Shown here piece by piece: positions 17,758 through 25,849 of a DNA stretch of 64,000 nucleotides (position 1 is the first letter of the stretch; each line of letters starts with the position of its first letter). Made by a program: the position numbers and the translations under genes. This DNA comes from Salinibacter altiplanensis (lineage in GTDB: Bacteria; Bacteroidota; Rhodothermia; Rhodothermales; Salinibacteraceae), in assembly GCF_002894645.1 (NCBI RefSeq), contig NZ_NCQY01000002.1, forward strand, positions 1-64,000. The letters run 5' to 3'. The notes under the pieces were generated by a model. The model worked only from the letters and a program-made list of their open reading frames with translations, searched no databases and was not told where the DNA came from.

Positions 17758-19225
17758 AAACGGTTACGTTGGGCCACATGCGGTTGACATGCGGGTTGTG
17801 GTAGAACGTGCGAGTGCGGGTTGGGGCTTGGTTGAGCAGCGACGCGTAGGTGCCCACCACGAGGGTTTGGCCCGCCTCCATCTCGCCCAGGCGGCGAACG
17901 TCCGTGGAGTCCTCGACCGAGAAAAACCGGGCGTCCACCTGCTGGGTCCGGAGGTAGGTGTTGACCAGCGGTACCGAGGCGACCCGCGTGGGGCCGGGCT
18001 GGCTCGTTTGCGTCTCCACAAAGCGCTTGGCCTGAGCGACGGCGGTCGGGGTGCGATGCTGGGCAACGAGCACGAGCGTAACCGTGGCGTAGGCCCCGGC
18101 GGCGACCAGTGTTGCCGCGCGGACGGGCCACGACCGGGTTCGCCACAGGGCGACCGCACCCATCGCCAGCACGGGAAGCAGAAGGGCCAGGAGGGGCAGC
18201 ACGTGCCGGCTCTTGTGGACCACATTCTGGAAGAAGAACATCCAGACGCCATAGACGAGCGCGCAGGCCACCACGAGCCAAGTGCGCCGGGTGTACAGGG
18301 CACTCCTCCGCCACAGTTGCCAGACGCCCGTTGCCCCTGTGCCCAGTACGCCCGCCCCGACGACGGCCGTGCTCCAGTGTCGGCCCGCCCACCAGCCGCC
18401 GAGGCCGTCGGCCCAGAGGCCCTGCAGGGTTCCAGTGAGGCGGCGCCCGAGGTCCGATTCCGTCTGCACCGTGCCGCCGAAGTCGGTGAAGTGGCCGGTC
18501 GTCTGGCCCCACGCCACGTCCACCAGGGGCCACAGCCCGGTGTCGAGCGTCATCGGCACCAGCCACACGAGGACGCCGACCGTTCCTGCGAGAACCTGCA
18601 GGCCGCGCCGGTTCACATGCCACAGGACCGCGAGGACCGGCACGAAAACCAGAGGCATGTACGACAGCCGCAGGCCCGCCAGAAGGCCCGCCCCAACCAT
18701 TCCGGCGAGGGCCCACCTTCGGGCTCGCGAGGACTCCGATGCGCGCAGCGCTGCAACCAGCGCCGCCAGAACAGCGAACGCCCCCGCCGTGCCCATCAGG
18801 TCGGGCATGTAGCGGTTCCCCATCAGCCACAGCAGCGGGTTGAACATGACGACCCCAGCCAGGGTGGCCCCCTCCGCCGACCGCAGCCGCCGGCCCCACA
18901 GGCGCAGGAGCGCCCAGATGAGCCCCCCGGTCGCCAGCCCTCCCACCAGCGCGAACGCCGCACTGAAACTTCCGGTAGGGATGGCAAACACCTCTGCCGC
19001 TGCCCAGAAGATGGGATAGCCTGGAAAGTGCGGCTGAAGCGCTGCCACGTCGAATTCGTCGGCCACGCTGAGGGCAAAGCGCAGGCTGTCGGGGTCCTCG
19101 ATGTACGAGATCGCCGTGGCGAGCCGAGTGGCTACGCACGCCAGGAGCACTGCCGCCCACGCCACGCCCGGGGCCGAGCAAAGCCGACGCCACATCCACT
19201 CCAGGCCCGTTCGGGGCCCGGACAT
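17741..19225 (-). CDS. GT-C fold membrane glycosyltransferase-like protein (ArnT/GT39-type)
   Basis: A 494-residue integral membrane protein with about 10-12 hydrophobic segments. An acidic motif just after the first helix (YIEDPDSLRFAL) sits where GT-C enzymes such as ArnT and GT39/GT83 proteins have their catalytic Asp/Glu. A downstream segment PHFPGYPIFW is also typical. The C-terminal soluble part (about 390-494) follows the last helix. Such enzymes move a sugar from a polyprenyl-phosphate donor on the outer face of the inner membrane. A longer frame opens at 19309 but crosses the terminator hairpin at 19292-19332, so the ATG at 19225 (MSGPRTGLEW) is preferred. It overlaps the next gene by 17 bases. 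Confidence 0.82.
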   Translation of the reverse strand: MSGPRTGLEWMWRRLCSAPGVAWAAVLLACVATRLATAISYIEDPDSLRFALSVADEFDVAALQPHFPGYPIFWAAAEVFAIPTGSFSAAFALVGGLATGGLIWALLRLWGRRLRSAEGATLAGVVMFNPLLWLMGNRYMPDLMGTAGAFAVLAALVAALRASESSRARRWALAGMVGAGLLAGLRLSYMPLVFVPVLAVLWHVNRRGLQVLAGTVGVLVWLVPMTLDTGLWPLVDVAWGQTTGHFTDFGGTVQTESDLGRRLTGTLQGLWADGLGGWWAGRHWSTAVVGAGVLGTGATGVWQLWRRSALYTRRTWLVVACALVYGVWMFFFQNVVHKSRHVLPLLALLLPVLAMGAVALWRTRSWPVRAATLVAAGAYATVTLVLVAQHRTPTAVAQAKRFVETQTSQPGPTRVASVPLVNTYLRTQQVDARFFSVEDSTDVRRLGEMEAGQTLVVGTYASLLNQAPTRTRTFYHNPHVNRMWPNVTVYVYDH

Positions 19226-19291
19226 CGTCGTTCTAGAGGGCGGAGGGGAGGACACAGAGTTCAGCGAGTTATGCGAAAAGGCAAAGAGACA

Positions 19292-19332
19292 CCGACGCCC
19301 CTCTCCCACAGAAGTGGAAGAGGGGCGGTCGG
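19292..19332 (-). terminator. Hairpin terminator of the DUF4856/TonB operon
   Basis: An inverted repeat, CCGACGCCCCTCT against AGAGGGGCGGTCGG, forms a stem of about 13 pairs with one bulge. In the loop, CCCAC and GTGG can extend pairing. On the minus strand it is followed by a T-rich stretch (GTCTCTTTGCCTTTTCGC). It lies about 50 bases after the stop of the DUF4856 gene and before the start of the glycosyltransferase. Confidence 0.65.
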
Positions 19333-19383
19333 CTGTGGCTTCTCCGAGAGAGTCACAGTATCGTTCTCACGGAATTGCAAATG

Positions 19384-20673
19384 CTACCACTCTTCCACAT
19401 TCGTGGAATTAAACCCGTAGGCGGTTTCGATTATCTCCGTTGCCTCCGTGAGATCACCATCGTATTCGGATGCTGTCTTCTCTCCGTAGGGCGGAGCGTT
19501 CCCAATTTTCTCGTGGATGGTCTGTAGCTGCGAGGTGCTCAGTTTGTCACTGTAGAACTGGAGTCCCCAGGCGAAGGCCTTGGCTTCGCCCCAGGCATTT
19601 TCATCGAGGTCTCCGTCCTCCACCGTCTGAGTATCACCGAGTTCCGCAAGATCGCCTTCCAGGCCGTTCATGTAGTGGATCACGTTGACGGCCACCGTGG
19701 CCTCCCAGGCATCGCGGGCCTGTGCAGCAAACCCGTTCGAGCCGGAAAGTTCGTCGAGATTGCCGTCTTCGATTGCCTTACGGCCCTCCCGGAAGCCCTC
19801 GAACGCTCGCCCAGCGAAGTTATTGGGACTATTGGCCTCGGCTGCGGCTGCACGTTCTGCGGTGTACCCGGCCCAGGTGTACACGAATTCGGTGGTGAGG
19901 TCGACGCCTCCACTTTCGTCTACGTCCCGACTTCCGCTTCCGTCCACCAGGCCCTCGGGGTTATCGAGATCGAGAAACGACTCCTCAAAGTCGCGGGGCG
20001 CGCCGTAGTAGCCGAAGGCCTCGTCCCACTTCTCCGCTGGATTGTTCACGGAGGAGGGATCATCGGCGAAGTCCGTCAGGATTCGGGCCGCCTCTCCGTA
20101 GAGGGCGCTGGCCAGCAGCTTCTCGGACAGCTGGCCCATGTGAACGCCGTTGGGCGTCGTGAACCGGTCGTTGCTTGCGACATCTCCGAAGTAGAAGCGA
20201 ACCAGGTCGTCGGTGGTCACTTGATTTCCGGGATCCGGAGAGTCGTCGCTTGCCAGCGCGGCACTTCCCACGAGAAGCGTGGTCACGTCTGAAGAAAGCT
20301 TGGTGGAGAGGTCGACTCCGCCGGCGATGTCGTCGTATGTGCTCTGGCCCTCGGTCGTGAGGCCAGATGCGACCGCAATTGTTTTGTCGTCGATGTCGCC
20401 CGTGTAGAGGGCTGTCAGCGTGGCCTTGTCGACCGGGGTGTCCGGGGCGCCATCGATTTTGCCGCGGAGGTCGCCCGTGAGCAGGTTGCTGACAATCTCT
20501 GCGTCGTAGCTGCCGCTTTCAGGATAGGCGTTCGTGGTGGTCTCCCCCGGGTCATCCCCGGTGTCGTCGCCCAGGTCGTTGCCTCCGTTGCTGTCGCAGC
20601 CGGCCAGGACCAGTCCCATGGCCAGGAGGGGAAGGAACAGGATTTTTGTGTATTGCCGTAGGAAACGCTGCAT
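19384..20673 (-). CDS. DUF4856 domain lipoprotein
   Basis: A 429-residue exported protein with a lipoprotein signal peptide ending in LVLAGC (Cys near residue 26) and an acidic Asp/Gly linker after it. The mature part shows the DUF4856 pattern: YPESGSYDAEIVSNLL near the start, and the conserved KWDEAFGYYGAP segment in the middle. In Bacteroidota this family is commonly found beside TonB receptors and imelysin-like proteins in iron-related loci. Function is not established; a surface or periplasmic role in iron acquisition is the best guess. It is the last gene of a three-gene minus-strand operon behind the TonB receptor (95-base gap) and is followed by a strong hairpin. Confidence 0.85.
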   Translation of the reverse strand: MQRFLRQYTKILFLPLLAMGLVLAGCDSNGGNDLGDDTGDDPGETTTNAYPESGSYDAEIVSNLLTGDLRGKIDGAPDTPVDKATLTALYTGDIDDKTIAVASGLTTEGQSTYDDIAGGVDLSTKLSSDVTTLLVGSAALASDDSPDPGNQVTTDDLVRFYFGDVASNDRFTTPNGVHMGQLSEKLLASALYGEAARILTDFADDPSSVNNPAEKWDEAFGYYGAPRDFEESFLDLDNPEGLVDGSGSRDVDESGGVDLTTEFVYTWAGYTAERAAAAEANSPNNFAGRAFEGFREGRKAIEDGNLDELSGSNGFAAQARDAWEATVAVNVIHYMNGLEGDLAELGDTQTVEDGDLDENAWGEAKAFAWGLQFYSDKLSTSQLQTIHEKIGNAPPYGEKTASEYDGDLTEATEIIETAYGFNSTNVEEW

Positions 20674-20768
20674 AAGAGTGTCTGTGTTGTCGAGTGTAGT
20701 GAAACCGAAAGAGCGCTCTGCCCTCCGGAATGGGGAGAAGCGAGGCGCCTTTTCGTCGTGAGTCTGTT

Positions 20769-23306
20769 CTAGAAGTCGTACTGGACGGAAAGATTGACCT
20801 GGCGGCGAGGCCCCGGAAGGATGCCGGTGCTTCCGCCATTGCTGCTCGCCCCCTTGTCCCGCGGGTTGGAGTGCAGGCGCGAGCCGATGTACACGTTGTC
20901 CGTCACGTTCTTGACGGTGAGGTTGAGCCGCACGTCGTCGGAATATTCGTAGGTGGCCCCGGCGTCCAGGACCGTGTGGGAGGGCACCGGCCCTACCTCG
21001 CCTCGGTTGCTGGTCCGTTCGAGGTTTTCGAGGTCGGTGTAAAACTCTCCCCGGTACCGCAGGGTGCTGCGCAGGGTGAGGCCGAGGTCCGAAAAGGTCT
21101 TCGTGAGGCCCACCGTGGCAGTGTGGTTGGGAGCCGCGATGAGCTCGTTGCCACTGATGTCGGTCGGCGTGCCGTCCACGGCGCTCGGGACGATGCCCTC
21201 CACGACCTCCGTTTGCATGAAGGTGTAGGACGCGTCGAGGGTAGGAAGGATGCCCGCGACGGCGTCGCCCTTCAGCGTGGCACTGCTCTCCAGGCCGTAG
21301 CTCTGCACCACGCCCAGGTTTTGCGTGAAGCGCGTCTTGCCGCCGACCAGGTCTTCGACGTAGGTGTAGAAGCCGGTAAACTGAAACTCGCCGAGGCGGG
21401 TGCGGCCCCGGAGGCCCAACTCCGAGTTCCAGCTCTTCTCCGCCTGCAGGTCAAAGGCCGCCTCCCGGTTGGGGTCGTTCACGCCGAGCGTGAGAAACGT
21501 GGCGCTGGAGGGGGAGGTGTAGCCGCGGTGCACGCCGCCGAAGAGGTTGAACTGGCCGTCGCCGAGGGGACCGCCCAGGTCGTACCGCCCCAGGTCCAGG
21601 TTGGCCCCAAGGCTCGGAAGCGGCACCACGTTGGTTTCCTCAACCTCCCGGTTGCCGTCGAGGCGATCTGTGCTCGACTGGCTGAAGAGCTCCAGCCGCA
21701 CGCCCGGCGACAGGGTCAGCAGGCCCACCTGGATCTCCTCCAGGCCGTAGAGCGCAAGGGCCTGCGTCTCGTAGATGCGGCTCCGCCCGACAATCGTCAC
21801 GGGTGGGTTGGACCGGTCGCCCCGAAAAAACACGCCGTCCCGGGCCTCCGGATCATCACTGACTTTGTTGTTGTCCTCGAACCGCTCGTAGTGCAGACGG
21901 GCCCCCGTTTCCAGGCTGGCCGAGCGCCCGAAGAGGCTGTGGTCGATGTCGAAGGAGTGTTCGAGCCCGGTGACGTAGAACGTGCGCTCGTTCCCGAAGG
22001 CGACGGCCCGGTCCCGATCCGTCACGTCGGTGGCGGCCACGCGGACGAGATCGCCGGGCGTGGTGGGCGGCACAGGCTCGGCCGCCGCGCCGTTTTGCTC
22101 GTAGTCGTCGGCGCGCACGAACACGTTCTCTTCCCGCCACCAGGGCCGGTCGAACACGTTGCCGTAAAACTTGGTGGTGCTTCGGAGGCCGCCGCCGTAG
22201 TCGTGGTTGTAAATCGCGTCGAACGCCCCCCGCAAGATGCGATAGGAATCGTCGTCCTTCGGATTGAAGTCCGGATTGGTCTCGAAGCTATGTGGAGTGA
22301 GGCCGTGGTACGTCGCATTCATGTCCTCGTAGTCGACGTTGGCCTTTAGGTACAGGGACTGGTCGTCATCGAGGTCGTACTGCAGCTTGGCGGTGCCATT
22401 GAGCTGGAAGAAGTCGTTGTTGTCGCGAAAGCCGTCGCCGCGCTTTACGAGCAGCTGCATTTGCGGACGCAGGTCGGCGGTGCCGAAGCCGCCGACTTCA
22501 GCGAAAACACTTCCATACCGGTGGGAGCCGCCCGTGACCTTGAGCTCTCCGCCGGGCGTCCGCCGTTGCGGGCGTCCGGTGACGAAGTTGATCACCCCCG
22601 CCATCGTCTGCGGGCCGTGGCGAATGGAGGAGCTGCCCTTGATGATCTCCGTCTTCTCGATGCGTTCGACGGGCGGGTTGTAGTAGAGCGGGGAGAAGAT
22701 GTAGGGGGCGGGCTGGATGGGGACGCCGTCCTCCATCACCAGGACGCGCTGGGTGCGGCGCGACTGCAGGCCCCGAATACTGATCGACATCCGCGTCTGT
22801 CCCATGCCGTCGTCGGCCCGGCCAAACACGCCGGGCACGGAGAGGAGTGTCTCCTGCAGGCCAATGGGGTTGCCCTGTTCCAGCTCTGCCGCGTCGACCG
22901 TAAACGTCGCGCCGGGGAATGATGCTTGGGCGGCCTCACTGCGGCTGGTGATCTCCAGTCCAGACAGCTCAACGACGTCGCGCTCAAGTGCAACGGTCAC
23001 GCGGGTGGTCTCTCCCCCTTGCACCTGGACCGTCCGGACGGCTGGGACATGCCCGACGTGGCGGATCTTGAGCTGGGTCGGCCCCGCCGGAAGGGGCCCG
23101 AGCACGAAGCGCCCGTCATCGTCGGTGGTCGTGCCCCCGGAGCGGCCCTCCCCGATGACCTCGACGGTTGCCGCCGTCACAGGGACCTCCGTGCTCGCGC
23201 TGAGCACGCGCCCCTCCACGCGCCCTCTGTCCTGCGCGACCGCGCCTCCACAATTTAGACCAATTACAAGAAAACAGGCGAGAAGTAGCCGAGGGGGGGA
23301 AGACAT
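20769..23306 (-). CDS. TonB-dependent outer-membrane receptor (FecA/siderophore-type)
   Basis: An 845-residue outer-membrane receptor. It has a signal peptide (residues 1-24, ending in AVAQ), a carboxypeptidase-regulatory-like beta-sandwich (about 28-110, starting VEGRVLSA), a plug domain (about 120-235), and a 22-strand barrel ending in VNLSVQYDF with terminal Phe. The plug contains SISIRGLQSRRTQRVLVMED and FVTGRPQRR, typical of siderophore and ferric-citrate receptors. It would take up a ferric chelate or other ligand using TonB energy from elsewhere in the genome. The neighbouring DUF4856 lipoprotein supports an iron-related role. The ligand cannot be read from sequence. Confidence 0.92.
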   Translation of the reverse strand: MSSPPRLLLACFLVIGLNCGGAVAQDRGRVEGRVLSASTEVPVTAATVEVIGEGRSGGTTTDDDGRFVLGPLPAGPTQLKIRHVGHVPAVRTVQVQGGETTRVTVALERDVVELSGLEITSRSEAAQASFPGATFTVDAAELEQGNPIGLQETLLSVPGVFGRADDGMGQTRMSISIRGLQSRRTQRVLVMEDGVPIQPAPYIFSPLYYNPPVERIEKTEIIKGSSSIRHGPQTMAGVINFVTGRPQRRTPGGELKVTGGSHRYGSVFAEVGGFGTADLRPQMQLLVKRGDGFRDNNDFFQLNGTAKLQYDLDDDQSLYLKANVDYEDMNATYHGLTPHSFETNPDFNPKDDDSYRILRGAFDAIYNHDYGGGLRSTTKFYGNVFDRPWWREENVFVRADDYEQNGAAAEPVPPTTPGDLVRVAATDVTDRDRAVAFGNERTFYVTGLEHSFDIDHSLFGRSASLETGARLHYERFEDNNKVSDDPEARDGVFFRGDRSNPPVTIVGRSRIYETQALALYGLEEIQVGLLTLSPGVRLELFSQSSTDRLDGNREVEETNVVPLPSLGANLDLGRYDLGGPLGDGQFNLFGGVHRGYTSPSSATFLTLGVNDPNREAAFDLQAEKSWNSELGLRGRTRLGEFQFTGFYTYVEDLVGGKTRFTQNLGVVQSYGLESSATLKGDAVAGILPTLDASYTFMQTEVVEGIVPSAVDGTPTDISGNELIAAPNHTATVGLTKTFSDLGLTLRSTLRYRGEFYTDLENLERTSNRGEVGPVPSHTVLDAGATYEYSDDVRLNLTVKNVTDNVYIGSRLHSNPRDKGASSNGGSTGILPGPRRQVNLSVQYDF

Positions 23307-23525
23307 GTGCTGCGAGGGAGGACTGCAAAGAAGAAGGTCTGTGCTCTAGTGGCCTGTCAGGACTGAAACTCTGCGGCGCCGAGCACCTGCGAAGGGCCCT
23401 GCCGGCGAAGGCAGGCTCTCCGAAAAGACCGTCCGCCTTTGTTCAAGGTGGTGTTCCAGAAGCGAGCTTCCGGGGGACACGTACCCCCGTACGCACGCTC
23501 AACGCCGCAACAAGGTGGGGGGAGG

Positions 23526-23771
23526 CTAAAACCGTTCGGGATTGGCGTCCGCAAGATCAAACGTCAACGCCGAGGGCGAGGCAGTCGAGTCGGCGGTCGG
23601 GGACGGAGGAGACAAGCGCTGGATGCTACTGTAGCTTCCGCCATCGTCGGAGGGCTCTCCTTCGTTCGGGCCCAGGATGGGATCATCCGAGCAGGCTGGA
23701 AGCAGCATCAGCGACAGCAACAGCGCTCCGAGGACGCCCCCCACTGAGCGCCGAGCAAGGGAATCATTCAT
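23526..23771 (-). CDS. Small exported lipoprotein, first gene of TonB operon
   Basis: An 81-residue protein: positively charged N-terminus, hydrophobic helix and lipobox LLPAC (Cys27), then an acidic, Ser/Pro-rich mature part with no recognised domain. It probably sits in the envelope. It is the first gene of the apparent operon, 219 bases before the TonB receptor. Two palindromes lie directly upstream (23793-23846). The TTTAAACC-like end and high third-position GC support a real gene. The function is unknown; small lipoproteins at the head of such operons may help the receptor or be its sensor. The gap to the receptor holds no other clear gene. Confidence 0.7.
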   Translation of the reverse strand: MNDSLARRSVGGVLGALLLSLMLLPACSDDPILGPNEGEPSDDGGSYSSIQRLSPPSPTADSTASPSALTFDLADANPERF

Positions 23772-23792
23772 ACCAAGGACAGGCCTGTAGTC

Positions 23793-23846
23793 TGCTTATC
23801 TAAACTGCTTATAGATAAGCAAGCTGCGGGTTCTCGTCAACGAGAA
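23793..23846 (-). promoter_or_regulatory. Candidate operator palindromes upstream of the TonB operon
   Basis: Two symmetrical elements lie 21-75 bases before the start at 23771. The first, 23793-23821, has perfect 10-base arms TGCTTATCTA and TAGATAAGCA around 9 bases; on the minus strand it also contains GCTTATCTATAAGC, so the hexamer ATAAGC or its complement occurs three times. The second, 23831-23846, is TTCTCGT-CA-ACGAGAA. On the minus strand TTGACG is 17 bases before TATCTA, so the first palindrome would cover a possible -10. This is the layout expected for a metal-responsive repressor site, but the regulator is unknown and the sequence is not a standard Fur box. Confidence 0.5.
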
Positions 23847-23933
23847 AACATTCAGAAGGTGTTAAACTGGACACGAGGTCTCTGCTGTGAGCAGGGAGGA
23901 GACGCCAAGCGGCCCGGCCCGTGTCGATCTCGG

Positions 23934-25802
23934 TCACTCATCTTGTGCGAGGACCAATGCTCCGAGCGGGGGCAGGGTTAGCTCTAAAGAGTGGGAGTGC
24001 CCATGCTGTCCAATGGGATCGCTATGAACGGTGCCCTGATTGCCCACGTTGCTCCCACCGTACATGTGGCCGTCGCTGTTGAGGCGCTCACGCCATACCC
24101 CTTCCCCTGCGGTGCCGATGCGGTAGTGCTCGCGGACGACCGGCGTGAAGTTGAGCACGAAGACGAGTGATTGGTCGCCGTTCAGGCGGCGGTAGGAGAG
24201 GACGCTGTTCTCGCGGTCGTCGTACGAGATCCACTCGAAGCCGTTTTCCCGGTCGTTCCAGAGGGCGGGGGCATTCTGATAGAGGTGATTCAGGTCGCCG
24301 AGCCACTCCGTGAGGCCCTCGTGCAGCGGCTCGTCGGCGAGGGCCCACTCCAGTTCCCGATCGTGGTTCCACTCCTGGTGCTGCCCGAACTCACCGCCCA
24401 TGAAGAGCAACTTCTTGCCGGGGTGGCCGAACATGTGGGCGTAGAGGAGCCGCAGGTGGGCCGCCTTCTGCCAGTCGTCGCCCGGCATTTTGCTCCAGAG
24501 GGAGCTCTTGCCGTGCACCACTTCGTCGTGGGAGAGGGGGAGCGTGTAGTTTTCGGAGAACGCCCAGCTGAGCGTCCAGGTGAGGTCGCCGTGGTGGTGC
24601 GTGCGGTGGACCGGCTCCTTGCTGGCGTACTCGAGCGTGTCGTGCATCCAGCCCATGTTCCACTTGTAGAGGAAGCCGAGGCCGCCGTGCTCGGTGGGGG
24701 TGGTGACGCCGGGCCAGGCCGTCGATTCTTCCGCGAGCATGATTGCCTCGGGGTATTCGTCGTAGACGCGCTCGTTGGTGTCCTGGAGGAGGCTGATGGC
24801 GCCCAGGTTTTCGCGGCCGCCGTGCACGTTGGGGGCCCAGTCGTCCTCGCGGGAGTAGTCGCGGTAGAGCATGGAGGCGACCGCATCGACGCGCAGGCCA
24901 TCCACATGGTATTTGTCCATCCAGAAGAGGGCGTTGGAGAGGAGAAAGTTACGCACGCCATTCTTGCCGAAATCGAAGACCCGTGTGCCCCAGTCCGGAT
25001 GCTCTCGCATGCGCGGGTCTTCGTACTCGAAGAGGTGGGAGCCGTCGAAGTACGTGAGGCCCTGCGGGTCGGTGGCAAAGTGGCCGGGCACCCAGTCCAT
25101 GATGACCCCGATGCCGCGCTGGTGCAGGGTGTCGATGAGGTGCATGAGGCCCTCGGGGTCGCCGTAGCGGAAGGTGGGGGCGTAGTAGCCGAGGAGTTGG
25201 TAGCCCCACGAGCCGTAGTACGGGTGCTCGGCCAGCGGCAAAAACTCGACGTGCGTGAAGCCCAGGTTCTGCACGTGATCGGCCAGCGGCTCGGCTGCTT
25301 CGCGGTAGCTGAGCGACGCGCCGTGCTCTTTGTGCCGCCAGGAGCCGAGGTGCACCTCGTAGATGGAGAGGGGCCCGTCCAGTCCGCTGGGGCCCTCCCG
25401 CTCGTTCATCCAGGTGGTGTCGCCCCACGTGTAGGTGTCGAGGTCAGTGACGATGGCCGAGAGGCCCTCGTACGTGTTTTGGGCAGGGGGCTCCATCCGG
25501 AAGGCGTAAGGATCGGTCCGGTCCAGCCACTCGTCATCGGCCCGGAGGTGATACTTGTACTTGTCGCCCGGCTGGGCGCCGCGAACGTATCCTTCCCAGA
25601 GCCCGCCCTCGCGCCGGTCCAGCACATCGGCGCCGAAGCGCCAGTCGTTAAAGTCGCCCGTCACCTCCACCCGGTCGGCGTTGGGGGCCCAGACGCTGAA
25701 CCAGGTGCCCCGTTGGTTGGGATGCGCCCCCATCCGTTCGTAGCTGTGGGCATGGGTGCCTTGCCGCCAGTAGTAGATGTCGTCGTCGGTGAGGTGGGGC
25801 AT
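23934..25802 (-). CDS. glgB: 1,4-alpha-glucan branching enzyme
   Basis: A 622-residue GH13 enzyme that makes alpha-1,6 branches in glycogen-like glucan. An N-terminal CBM48-type domain (about 15-110, [16 protein letters not shown]) precedes the TIM barrel. The catalytic regions are present: nucleophile Asp in [13 protein letters not shown], general acid Glu in [12 protein letters not shown], and the third acid in [10 protein letters not shown]. The C-terminal beta domain closes the protein. The start is placed at ATG 25802 ([12 protein letters not shown]), not at the far upstream start of the open frame. It is the last gene of the glgE-treS/mak-glgB operon, 47 bases after the treS stop, so branching is coupled to GlgE chain extension. 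Confidence 0.95.
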   Translation of the reverse strand: MPHLTDDDIYYWRQGTHAHSYERMGAHPNQRGTWFSVWAPNADRVEVTGDFNDWRFGADVLDRREGGLWEGYVRGAQPGDKYKYHLRADDEWLDRTDPYAFRMEPPAQNTYEGLSAIVTDLDTYTWGDTTWMNEREGPSGLDGPLSIYEVHLGSWRHKEHGASLSYREAAEPLADHVQNLGFTHVEFLPLAEHPYYGSWGYQLLGYYAPTFRYGDPEGLMHLIDTLHQRGIGVIMDWVPGHFATDPQGLTYFDGSHLFEYEDPRMREHPDWGTRVFDFGKNGVRNFLLSNALFWMDKYHVDGLRVDAVASMLYRDYSREDDWAPNVHGGRENLGAISLLQDTNERVYDEYPEAIMLAEESTAWPGVTTPTEHGGLGFLYKWNMGWMHDTLEYASKEPVHRTHHHGDLTWTLSWAFSENYTLPLSHDEVVHGKSSLWSKMPGDDWQKAAHLRLLYAHMFGHPGKKLLFMGGEFGQHQEWNHDRELEWALADEPLHEGLTEWLGDLNHLYQNAPALWNDRENGFEWISYDDRENSVLSYRRLNGDQSLVFVLNFTPVVREHYRIGTAGEGVWRERLNSDGHMYGGSNVGNQGTVHSDPIGQHGHSHSLELTLPPLGALVLAQDE

Positions 25803-25849
25803 GGGGGAGAGGCAACAGGTGAGAAGGGACGGAGGCGCGGAGAGGGGAG

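Noticed and set aside
23793-23821. Palindrome considered as terminator of glgB
   Set aside because: There is no T-rich tract after the stem on the minus strand, and it sits next to the next operon's start with a possible -10, so an operator is more likely.
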